Shown: positions 17,896 to 26,026 of the stretch, in pieces
Numbering within the stretch: position 1 is the first letter of the stretch
Layout of the letters: each line of letters starts with the position of its first letter
Assembly (NCBI GenBank): GCA_905236305.1
Contig: CAJOPB010000030.1
Location: forward strand, 1-38,139
Length of the DNA stretch: 38,139 bases
Source: an uncultured Oscillospiraceae bacterium
Lineage (GTDB): Bacteria > Bacillota > Clostridia > Oscillospirales > Oscillospiraceae
Reading direction: 5' to 3'
Notes under the pieces: generated by a model
Database searches by the model: none
Seen by the model: only the letters and a program-made list of their open reading frames with translations
Told to the model about the DNA's origin: nothing
Position numbers and translations under genes: made by a program

Positions 17896-19392
17896 TTATT
17901 CCTCCGGTCCTTCCGGCTGTGTCTCGTCTGTGCCGCTCTGGGTGCCGGGGTTCTGAATTTGAATGACTGCAGGAGCTGCGCTGCCGGCTGCGGCTTTTCC
18001 GCCCAGAGCGCCGAGCAGCAATGCGCGGATGTCCAAACCCATGCCCTGGGTGAAGCCCTCGGTTATCTGTGTGGTACCGTTGATAATATCCTGGAGCAGC
18101 CGGGCGCTGTTGCCCTCTCCGTACATGGTGATGTGATCCACCTTGCTCAGAGGCTCAGCCACATTTTTAGCGATCTCGGGAAGGGCCTGCATCACCATTT
18201 CGATGACGGCGGCTTCTCCGTATTTTTTCATGGCCTCTGCCTTACGGTCAATACCCTCTGCCTCTGCCAGCGCCTTGGCACGGATGGCCTCTGCCTCGGC
18301 CTTACCTACGGCAGAGATACCGGCGGCCTCCTGCTCCCGCGCATATTTTGCCGCTTCAGCGGCTTTCTTCTGAGCCTCGGCCGCCTGCTCCTGCTCATAG
18401 CGCAGGGCCTCCGCGTCTTTCTGCCGGCGAAACAGATCCGCCTGGGCCACCTGCTCCTGGCGGTAGCGCTCCGCATCCGCCTGGGCGCGGATGTCGGCGT
18501 CCAGCTTCTGCTTTGCTACCTCTACCTCCTGGCGCTTCAGCTCCGCTTCCCGTTCTGCACGGGCAATCTGTGCGTTGACGGTGGTGGTCTCAATGCTCTT
18601 TTGCTGGGCCTGCTTTTGAATCTCGTAGGCCGCGTCCGCCTCGGCCTGCTTGGTGTCGGCTGTGATCTTCAGCTCGCTCTGGCGCACAGCCAACTCCGTA
18701 TTTTTCTGGGCAATCTCTGTATCCGCGCGGACCCGTGCCTCGTTGGCGGCCTTGTCGGCCTCTGCCTGGGCAATCGCCACATCCCGGTTGGCCTGGGCCT
18801 TGGCTATGGCGGCATTTTTCTTGATGAGACTGGTGTTGTCCGCGCCCAGGTCCCGGATCAGACCGTTTTCATCGGTGACATTCTGAATGTTGCAGGACAA
18901 AATCTCGATGCCCAGCTTATCCATGTCCTTGCTGGCCTTCATCATCACCTGATCCGAGAAGGAGTCCCGGTCGGTGTTGATCTCCTTGAGACTCAGCGTG
19001 CCGATGATCTCACGCATATTACCCTGGAGGGAGTCCTGCAGATCCAGGGTAATGGCGTCCGCCTTTTTGTTCAAAAAGTTCTTTGCCGCCAGCTTGATGC
19101 CCTCGGGCGTGGGGGAGATGCGCACCTTTGCCACAGCGTCCACATTGACATTGATGAAATCATTGGTGGGTACAGACTGCTCCGTCTTGATGTCCACGGT
19201 CATCTGGCCCAGGTAGAGCTTATCCAGCCGCTCAAAGAAGGGGACCTTGACACCAGCCCGTCCGATCAGAATACGGGCCTCCCGCTTCATACCGGAGATG
19301 ATGTAGGCGTGGTCCGGCGGAGCTTTTACATAACCGATCAAAACCAGCAAAATGACGGCGACCGCGACAATACCAATTGCGAAATAGGGCAT
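17896..19392 (-). CDS. Flotillin family protein
   Basis: N-terminal TM hairpin, PHB/SPFH domain (VDIKTEQSVPTNDFINVNVDAVAKVRI), long AE-rich coiled coil, C-terminal QALPEIAKNVAEPLSKVDHITMYGEG. Confidence 0.95.
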   Translation of the reverse strand: MPYFAIGIVAVAVILLVLIGYVKAPPDHAYIISGMKREARILIGRAGVKVPFFERLDKLYLGQMTVDIKTEQSVPTNDFINVNVDAVAKVRISPTPEGIKLAAKNFLNKKADAITLDLQDSLQGNMREIIGTLSLKEINTDRDSFSDQVMMKASKDMDKLGIEILSCNIQNVTDENGLIRDLGADNTSLIKKNAAIAKAQANRDVAIAQAEADKAANEARVRADTEIAQKNTELAVRQSELKITADTKQAEADAAYEIQKQAQQKSIETTTVNAQIARAEREAELKRQEVEVAKQKLDADIRAQADAERYRQEQVAQADLFRRQKDAEALRYEQEQAAEAQKKAAEAAKYAREQEAAGISAVGKAEAEAIRAKALAEAEGIDRKAEAMKKYGEAAVIEMVMQALPEIAKNVAEPLSKVDHITMYGEGNSARLLQDIINGTTQITEGFTQGMGLDIRALLLGALGGKAAAGSAAPAVIQIQNPGTQSGTDETQPEGPEE

Positions 19393-19523
19393 GGGGATAC
19401 CTCCTTATTTATAACTCTCTTTAGGTAATTGTGAAGCTCGCGTCCACGGCCGGACTGAATGCAATTTGTTTTCACTGCGGCTATGCCGCGGCAAAACCGC
19501 CCCATTATGCAGGGCAAAGGTTT

Positions 19524-20225
19524 TCAACTCATTGTATCACATCCGCGGACGCTTTCAAAGTCCAAAAATCTCCTCCCCTGAAACCGGAGCCTGCCACGGT
19601 CGCCTTCCTCGATGCGGCCATAGGCATCGCCGCTGACATGCAGCTCCAAGCGGTCTCCGCTCTCCACCTGAAACGTGATATAGTACGTGGTGGAGCTCAG
19701 GGATGCCGGAGTATCTATATACCGGCACGGAGAAACATTGTTGCGTTTTTTCACCACCACGGCGTCCACCGCAAGACGCGGTGCGCCGCTGCTTCTCCGC
19801 GCGGCAAGATCGCGGATGAGCCCCCAAAGCGCAAGTCCGATGACTGCGGCGGCTCCAAGCGCGAGCGTCAGCTTCAGTGGCAGGGCAAAGCCGCTTTGTG
19901 CACCCAGGGGATGCTCCTCCGCGCCGGGAAAAAGCACGGCCCGGCAAAGCCCGGCGACAAAGAGCAATGCGGCTGCGAGCCCTGCAGCACGCCGCAGTAT
20001 TGCCCGCGCGCCGGAATGCATTTTTCGCCTGAAATGCGCGTCGAATTCCTTCTGACATTTTTCCTCCAGCGTGTCGGGATAGAAAAAATCCGCGTCGCTG
20101 TTGAGCCGCATGGCTTCGCCCCGCAGCCTTGCCTGCTCAATGCCGAGATACTCCTCCATCAGGATCGAGAGGCCCGCCTCGTCCAACTGTTCGCGGGCAT
20201 CGTCACATGGCTGTTCCGGCTTCAA
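19524..20225 (-). CDS. Two-TM protein with C-terminal DUF2500-like domain; candidate anti-sigma factor
   Basis: TTG start in a TTGA overlap with the sigma stop, AGGAGG inside the sigma 3' end; two hydrophobic segments; C-terminal STTYYITFQVESGDRLELHVSGDAYGRIEEGDRGRLRFQGRRFLDFE. Confidence 0.75.
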   Translation of the reverse strand: MKPEQPCDDAREQLDEAGLSILMEEYLGIEQARLRGEAMRLNSDADFFYPDTLEEKCQKEFDAHFRRKMHSGARAILRRAAGLAAALLFVAGLCRAVLFPGAEEHPLGAQSGFALPLKLTLALGAAAVIGLALWGLIRDLAARRSSGAPRLAVDAVVVKKRNNVSPCRYIDTPASLSSTTYYITFQVESGDRLELHVSGDAYGRIEEGDRGRLRFQGRRFLDFESVRGCDTMS

Positions 20226-20806
20226 GTTGACTTCCTCCTTTCCGCGAGAAGCAGTTGTTTTGCCCGCCTGCGGGCACGGGACAGCAGTCCGCGCACACTG
20301 GAGCGCTTGCAGCCCAGCACTACGGCCAGTGCCGCGTCATCCATGCTGTAAAGATAGCGCCCTTCGAGAAGCAGTCGCTCCGCCTCTGTCAGAGAGGGCC
20401 AGATTTGCGACAGATGGTAGTCCGGCAGATGGGAGAGGAACTCCTCCTCTGCGCCGGGAGCCGCTGCTGTAAGCTCCCGTGCGTCGTAGGCTGCCTCTGT
20501 CTTTCTGTCCCGTTCCTGTTTCCTGTGCCAGTCATAGGCAGCGCTGCGAACGGTGAAGATAATATAATTGACCTGGGCGCCCTCTGGCATGGCGTGGAGC
20601 TTTGGCAGCCGCCGGAGCAGCCGGAGCCAGGTCTCCTGAGCCACATCCTCCGCTGCAACTGCATCTCCTGTGAAGGAAACGGCCTTTGCCAGTACCAGAC
20701 GCTTATAGCTCTGATAGAGTGCCATGAAGAATTGCTTTTCCTGCTCCGGGTCCCGGCAGTGGGTATCGTAAAGCTGCAAGCCGTGTTCCCTCCCTTCCGC
20801 TGACAT
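20222..20806 (-). CDS. ECF-type RNA polymerase sigma factor
   Basis: FTGDAVAAEDVAQETWLRLLRRLPKL (region 2); WPSLTEAERLLLEGRYLYSMDDAALAVVLGCKRSSVRGLLSRARRRAKQLL (region 4). Confidence 0.92.
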   Translation of the reverse strand: MSAEGREHGLQLYDTHCRDPEQEKQFFMALYQSYKRLVLAKAVSFTGDAVAAEDVAQETWLRLLRRLPKLHAMPEGAQVNYIIFTVRSAAYDWHRKQERDRKTEAAYDARELTAAAPGAEEEFLSHLPDYHLSQIWPSLTEAERLLLEGRYLYSMDDAALAVVLGCKRSSVRGLLSRARRRAKQLLLAERRKST

Positions 20807-20953
20807 CTCTATAACGATTGGCAGAGGAAAAATGCAACAGCCTTTGACAATTTTTTGCGCACTAAGCTGCTATGTGTGGTATACTGTAAAGAAGAAAAAG
20901 GCCCCACCGTGGAAGGATCATCCCGGAGGCGCCTGTGAGAGGAGTGAGGAACC

Positions 20954-21640
20954 GTGCTGCTGGTTGCCGCCGCTGTGATTCCCGCTGTGTTTTTGATGGT
21001 CCGCGTTTATCGTGCGGACCGTCTGGAAAAAGAGCCGATTGGTCTGCTTCTGACACTGATTCTTTTGGGAATTATATCCACCCTGCTGGCCTCCATCACG
21101 GAATGGGTAGGAGAGAATCTGCTGGAGCTGCTGCTGCCGGCAGATGGCTTGCTGTATGCGCTGCTCCTGAATTTTGTGGTGGTGGGGCTGTCCGAGGAGG
21201 GGTTTAAGTATCTGGTGCTCAAGCGGAGGACATGGCGTTCCCCGGAGTTTAACTGTCAGTTTGACGGGGTGGTCTATGCGGTTTTTGTCTCTTTGGGCTT
21301 TGCACTTTGGGAAAATTTGGGATATGTTGCCGCCTACGGCATGGAGACCGCTTTGGCCCGCGCGGTGACAGCGGTGCCGGGACACGCCTGCTTCGGTGTG
21401 TTTATGGGCGTGTGGTATGGCATCGCGCGGCGCTGGGAGCTGTATGGCGAGTCCCATCTCTCCAAGCGGGCGCGCAGAGCTGCAGTGGTCGTGCCTACGC
21501 TGCTCCATGGCTTTTATGATTTTATCGCCTCCATGGAGCGGGACTGGTTTGTACTGGTTTTCCTGGTCTTTGTGCTGCTGCTGTTTATCACGGCAATGCG
21601 TCTGGTGCGGCGGCTGTCAAAGGATGACCATTATCTGTAA
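20954..21640 (+). CDS. PrsW family intramembrane metalloprotease
   Basis: Multiple TM segments; VVVGLSEEGFKYLVLK (EExxK), ENLGYVAAYG, PGHACFGVFMGVWYG, LLHGFYDF motifs; GTG start. Confidence 0.92.
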   Translation: MLLVAAAVIPAVFLMVRVYRADRLEKEPIGLLLTLILLGIISTLLASITEWVGENLLELLLPADGLLYALLLNFVVVGLSEEGFKYLVLKRRTWRSPEFNCQFDGVVYAVFVSLGFALWENLGYVAAYGMETALARAVTAVPGHACFGVFMGVWYGIARRWELYGESHLSKRARRAAVVVPTLLHGFYDFIASMERDWFVLVFLVFVLLLFITAMRLVRRLSKDDHYL

Positions 21641-21731
21641 ATCACGCCTATCCGCCCAATCATGTCTGCCCAGGCGTTTCCCTGCCACTCGGGAAGCTGA
21701 AAGCGGTCCCCGCGGACATATTCCGCTGCGT

Positions 21732-22286
21732 TTACAGATAAGGCAGCAGCTCCTCCAGCGTGCGGGGCGTATAGTCCATATATGGCAGCATTGCGCCCAC
21801 GTTTGCCATGCGGCAGAGATCGGTGCGGACATAGAGGTTTCGCATCAGCCGTTTCCCGTTTTCTGTGATGTTCCACTCATAGGAGGCGTGAACATGGCCA
21901 TACAGGTGATACCAGCCGAAATACTGGTCGTGGAAGGAGAGCATGGGATAGTGGCAGAGCACTACATGACGGTCCCCGTCCAGAATTTCCCGATATTGCG
22001 CGACCTCCGTAAACAGTCCCCGCAGCTGCTCGACGGTTTCCGGCGTATCATGATTGCCCAGAATCAATGCTTTTTGGCCGTTGAGACTGCCCAGAATGTC
22101 CCTCCAGCGGTCAGCGTCCCCGGCGCAGAAATCCCCGAGAATCCAGGTCAGATCCTCGAGAGACACCACGCGGTTCCAGCGGGCGATCATGGCAGCATTC
22201 ATCTCCGAGACTGAATTGAAGGGACGGTTGTCATAGGCCAAAATGCTGTCGTGGTCAAAATGCATATCAGAGATATAGCGTATCAT
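21732..22286 (-). CDS. Metallophosphoesterase
   Basis: MIRYISDMHFDHDSIL...WILGDFCAGD...LILGNHDTPE...VVLCHYPML...YGHVHASYEW. Confidence 0.93.
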   Translation of the reverse strand: MIRYISDMHFDHDSILAYDNRPFNSVSEMNAAMIARWNRVVSLEDLTWILGDFCAGDADRWRDILGSLNGQKALILGNHDTPETVEQLRGLFTEVAQYREILDGDRHVVLCHYPMLSFHDQYFGWYHLYGHVHASYEWNITENGKRLMRNLYVRTDLCRMANVGAMLPYMDYTPRTLEELLPYL

Positions 22287-22365
22287 GCATTGTTCTCCTG
22301 TTCGGTTCAATGAATACCGCGTTAACAATTCGATTTTATGCCGTTTTTGCCGCGTAGCGGTAAAA

Positions 22366-22401
22366 AAACATGGGGACGGGCCTCTGCCCGCCCTCATGTT
22401 T
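22366..22401 (-). terminator. Terminator after the 22417-23061 gene
   Basis: AAACATGGGGACGGGC-CTCT-GCCCGCCCTCATGTTT (two bulges); minus strand continues TTTTTTT. Confidence 0.8.
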
Positions 22402-22416
22402 TCTCCGGCCGTCTGC

Positions 22417-23061
22417 TTATCCGCCCACAACCTTGGTGGTGCCGGTAGAAGAAGTGCTGTTTTTGGCGTATTCCTGTTTCAGCTTGTCGAACTTGTCCAG
22501 AACCGCCTCCCGGGTCCGCTTGGAGATATCCGGCAGCTCTGCTCCCCAGGACTTGGTAGCAGCTTCGTAGCCTTTTTCAAAGGCGTTGATCAAAGTTTCC
22601 AGCTTGTCGGGATCTCCGCCGCTGAGGGCAGTGGCATATTTCACAATACGGTCGCTGGTTTGCTCCACGCCCCAGTAGCCGTCCTCTGCGATGTCCTTCT
22701 GCGCCTGTGCCTGGGTTTCGGGATCTACATCGAACGCACCCTTGCGGAACTTCTGCCAGAAGGAATCGTCCGCCTTGCCCAGCGTGTCCAGCTGCTTGCC
22801 CAGCATTTGCTGTACCAGGCTCTGCGTGCGCTGCTCCAGCTCATCCTTCATGGCTTTGATGGTGTCGGTATCCAGGGCGTTGGCTCCACGGCGGGAGCTG
22901 GCCTCATAAACCGCCGCCTCCTGATTTGCAGAGACTGCCTGGGCATTTTCTTCCGCAGAGGCATCCTCCGCAGCCTCGGTATTTACTGTGTTAATTGCAC
23001 CGGCAGCGACATAACCGGCCGCGGCGACGGAATTACCGAGAGAAATCTGATTCAGATCCAT
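22417..23061 (-). CDS. Conserved hypothetical protein (DUF5610-like C-terminal region suspected)
   Basis: 214 aa; Ala-rich N-terminus; AQKDIAEDGYWGVEQTSDRIVKYATALSGGDPDKLETLINAFEKGYEAATKSWGAELPDISKRTREAVLDKFDKLKQ; good RBS and terminator. Confidence 0.6.
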   Translation of the reverse strand: MDLNQISLGNSVAAAGYVAAGAINTVNTEAAEDASAEENAQAVSANQEAAVYEASSRRGANALDTDTIKAMKDELEQRTQSLVQQMLGKQLDTLGKADDSFWQKFRKGAFDVDPETQAQAQKDIAEDGYWGVEQTSDRIVKYATALSGGDPDKLETLINAFEKGYEAATKSWGAELPDISKRTREAVLDKFDKLKQEYAKNSTSSTGTTKVVGG

Positions 23062-23201
23062 AGTGTCTCCTTCCTTTCTGCATGTCTTTATGCTGTCAGA
23101 TCATCCTTGATCTTTAATCATTTATCGGCAGATTTTTCCGGTAATTAATAAGTCACCGGTACACTTTTTGTTCTTTTTCTCCCTTCAGCCTGAAAACGGT
23201 T

Positions 23202-23234
23202 TTATAGTCAACGACCCAAATGTCGTGACTATAA
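23202..23234. repeat. Inverted repeat with one bulge in an AT-rich intergenic region
   Basis: TTATAGTC(A)ACGAC-CCAAAT-GTCGT-GACTATAA. Confidence 0.75.
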
Positions 23235-23288
23235 TTTCATTTTAGCCGTCATTTTCCGCCGCAGAGCGGCGATAACATGACATGGAAA

Positions 23289-23326
23289 CTATAGTAAACG
23301 GCAAATTTTTTTTCGTTTACTTATAG
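23289..23326. repeat. Second inverted repeat, just 3' of the radical SAM gene
   Basis: CTATAGTAAACG ... CGTTTAC(T)TATAG with a T-rich loop. Confidence 0.7.
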
Positions 23327-23343
23327 ATTGGCGCAGCTCCTGC

Positions 23344-24171
23344 TCAGCAGTTCCCGGTATACACATACTCCAGATTTTCTCTGGCCAGTGCTGCCAGCCG
23401 GTAGATTCGTTCCACCGGCGTAGGAGGACGGTCCCGCAGATGATAGCGGGGGAAAAACCGGGACAGGTGCAATGGAATATCCCGCCGGAGAGAGGCAATC
23501 CAGCGCGACAGAGCCTGTACCTCATCCTCGCTGTCGTTCTCACCGGTTACCAGCAGCGTTGTGATCTCCACATGACAGGAATCCGCGGCAAGGGCGATTG
23601 CCCGCTTCACTGTCTCCAGGTCGCCTCCCAGCCGGCGGTACCAGTCCGCAGAAAAACCCTTGAGGTCGATATTGGCCGCGTGGATCCGGGGAAGCAGCCG
23701 TTTCCAGGGCTCCTCACAGATGCTGCCGTTGGTTACCAGCACATTGACCATGCCCCGTGCCTGCACCGCGCCGGCAGTGTCCATTACGTATTCATAACCC
23801 ACCAGAGGCTCGTTATAGGTATAGGCCACGCCGATGTTTCCCCGGGGCTTCTGCGTCTCAGCCAGTTCAGCCAATGCCTCCGGGGACAATTGATCCTCGG
23901 CCATATTCGTTCCGTCCGCCATGGATATTTCGGAATTCTGACAGAAGGGGCAGCGGAGATTGCAGCCAAAGCTGCCTACAGAAAGCACCTTACTGCCGGG
24001 GAAAAAGCGGCGCAGGGGTTTTTTCTCAATCGGGTCCAGAGCGAGCGCGGTAACCCGTCCGTAATTCAGCGGTACAATCGCCCCATCCCGGTTGACACGG
24101 GCACGGCAAAAGCCAGCCTGTCCTTCCCGCAGCACACAGCGGTGAAAGCACAGCTCGCAGCTTTGGCTCAT
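23344..24171 (-). CDS. amrS: AmmeMemoRadiSam system radical SAM enzyme
   Basis: N-terminal CELCFHRCVLREGQAGFC; radical SAM SFGCNLRCPFCQN (CxxxCxxC); GVAYTYNEPLVGYEYVMDTA; NIDLKGFSADWYR; HLSRFFPRYHL. Confidence 0.94.
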   Translation of the reverse strand: MSQSCELCFHRCVLREGQAGFCRARVNRDGAIVPLNYGRVTALALDPIEKKPLRRFFPGSKVLSVGSFGCNLRCPFCQNSEISMADGTNMAEDQLSPEALAELAETQKPRGNIGVAYTYNEPLVGYEYVMDTAGAVQARGMVNVLVTNGSICEEPWKRLLPRIHAANIDLKGFSADWYRRLGGDLETVKRAIALAADSCHVEITTLLVTGENDSEDEVQALSRWIASLRRDIPLHLSRFFPRYHLRDRPPTPVERIYRLAALARENLEYVYTGNC

Positions 24172-25556
24172 CTGTGACGCACCACCTCAAAGCGCTCCAG
24201 GGTGTATTTCTCCTGTTCCCCGATGCCGCCCTTCTGCCGGGCAATGGCAATCTGTTCCTCCACAGTGTCCACACCATCAAGGTCCGGCAGCAGCAGTCCG
24301 CGCCGTTGTCCGCATGTGACAATCACCCCATAGCGCCTGACGTCCAGCGCAGCGGGGGAGGCGATGCGCTCCGGCGGGCGCAGCACATCCACGTTGTATT
24401 CCAGAGTATCCAGCTCCGATGCTCTGACCGGAGGGAACCGGGGATCGTGGGCTCCGGCAGAGACGGCATTCTGCACGATCTCTGCCGCCAGACTGGGAGT
24501 CGTGGGCCCGATGGTTCCGATACAGCCCCGGAGCTGTCCCTCCTGATGCAGAGAAACAAAGGCTCCGGCGCGGCTCTGCGTCAGCTCCTCCGGCAAATCC
24601 TCGGGAATCGCGGTCAGACGCTTTCCCGTCCGGACAAAGGTCTCCAGGGAGAGCCGCGCCAGTGCTGTATAGGCGTCCTCCCCGGCTTTTTGCCGGGCAA
24701 GCCGCGCCTGCTCCGCCGCGGCGTACTGTTTGCCGAAGCAGCGGCCTTCATCCTTCCCGGTTACCGAAAATACCGCCACTCCATAGCCTACGCCAAAGGG
24801 CCCTTCGTGGCTCAGCAGCTGTGGTGAAACCGCCAGCCCGTCCAGCGCTCCGGCCATGATCTGAAAGGAACGCTGGCCGCATTCCGCAGCCCGCTCACAG
24901 AGCCTGCTTTCCATGGACAACAGCCGGAGAAAATCCCCGTCCGCCATGGCCGCAGTTACGGCACGGTCGTATTCCGGCCCCTCGGGGACAAAGCCATAGG
25001 GCCCGTCCTCCTTCAGCTTGTGGCTCAAATCGCCGCTCGCGATAAAGACCGCACGGCGGCCCAGCGCCTCCGCTGCCTCCGCTGCGCACTGGCCCAGACG
25101 GTAGTGGGTCAGCGGCGAGAGGCCGGACAGGCCGATGCGCACCACGGGGCAGTCCACTCCTGCCTCCCGCAAAAACCACAGCGGAATAAAGCTCCCGTGA
25201 TCCAGCCGCGGGTCCCGCTGGCCCCGGGTTCCTGCAGGGATGCACGCAGCCTGTGCCCGCTCAATGAGCGCGCGCCGCAGCTCCTGGTCATAGTCCACGC
25301 GCAATTGCGCCTGCGGCGCACGGAAAAAGGACATGTCTCCTGCGGCGAACTCCCCCGGCGCAATGTGAAAATAGTCCGAGTACATCACCAGATGGGGTGA
25401 TGAGAGAATCAGGACCTCCGGCCTCCATTCCGCCACCTGCCGGGCAGCGGCACGATAGGCGTCGACGGTGGCCTGAATTTTCTGTTCCTCCCCTCTGCCC
25501 ACTGCGGGGATAATCAGCGGAGGATGCGGAACAACGACAGAACCCAGAATCGGCAT
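24168..25556 (-). CDS. LigB/Memo-like extradiol-dioxygenase-fold domain fused to a C-terminal AMMECR1 domain
   Basis: N-terminal half: VVVPHPPLIIP, ILSSPHLVMYSDYF, LDHGSFIPLWFL, FIASGDLSHKL. C-terminal half: GAFVSLHQEGQLRGCIGTIGPTTPSLAAEIVQNAVSAGAHDPRFPPVRASELDTLEYNVDVL, QRRGLLLPDLDGVDTVEEQIAIARQKGGI (AMMECR1). Confidence 0.93.
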   Translation of the reverse strand: MPILGSVVVPHPPLIIPAVGRGEEQKIQATVDAYRAAARQVAEWRPEVLILSSPHLVMYSDYFHIAPGEFAAGDMSFFRAPQAQLRVDYDQELRRALIERAQAACIPAGTRGQRDPRLDHGSFIPLWFLREAGVDCPVVRIGLSGLSPLTHYRLGQCAAEAAEALGRRAVFIASGDLSHKLKEDGPYGFVPEGPEYDRAVTAAMADGDFLRLLSMESRLCERAAECGQRSFQIMAGALDGLAVSPQLLSHEGPFGVGYGVAVFSVTGKDEGRCFGKQYAAAEQARLARQKAGEDAYTALARLSLETFVRTGKRLTAIPEDLPEELTQSRAGAFVSLHQEGQLRGCIGTIGPTTPSLAAEIVQNAVSAGAHDPRFPPVRASELDTLEYNVDVLRPPERIASPAALDVRRYGVIVTCGQRRGLLLPDLDGVDTVEEQIAIARQKGGIGEQEKYTLERFEVVRHR

Positions 25557-25561
25557 CTGCT

Positions 25562-26023
25562 TTACCTCCTGCCCATGTATGATTCCACTTCAATGACGCC
25601 GCTTTCCCGGACCGTGACGAGCATACCGTCCCGCACATAGTCCAGAAAATCCTGTCCGAGAGAGTCCACCACCGGCATTGAGACCTCCGGCAGCCACACG
25701 TCAGCCAGCACGGCTCCCGCTGCAGCCAGGGAGTCGATCGGCTCGGAGAACAGCATGCAGGCAGGCTGACGGTGCATGCTGCAGGCACAGTAGAGTACCA
25801 GCCCGCCGGTGGTGGAGCCGATGGTACGGGGAAGACAAAGCGCCTTGCCCGCCATGGCTTTTCCATAGAGCTCCGGGTTGTTCTGATCCCCGCAGCTGGC
25901 CTTTTTATCGCCAAATTGCAGTGCCTTTTGGAAGGAGGCAAGGGTGTTCAGGCCGCTGTGGGATACCACCGCAGGAGCGGTAACCGTGCCTTCTGCCACG
26001 ACTCTGCCCTGAAAAGTACGCAT
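25562..26023 (-). CDS. Aconitase X swivel domain/small subunit (DUF126)
   Basis: GTVTAPAVVSHSGLNTLASFQ...GDQNNPELYGKAMAGKALCLPRTIGSTTGGLVLY; partner of the adjacent AcnX catalytic gene. Confidence 0.88.
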   Translation of the reverse strand: MRTFQGRVVAEGTVTAPAVVSHSGLNTLASFQKALQFGDKKASCGDQNNPELYGKAMAGKALCLPRTIGSTTGGLVLYCACSMHRQPACMLFSEPIDSLAAAGAVLADVWLPEVSMPVVDSLGQDFLDYVRDGMLVTVRESGVIEVESYMGRR

Positions 26024-26026
26024 GGC

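Noticed and set aside
17959-19428. 489-aa plus-strand ORF
   Set aside because: Antisense to flotillin, low-complexity Leu/Gly translation; not a real gene.
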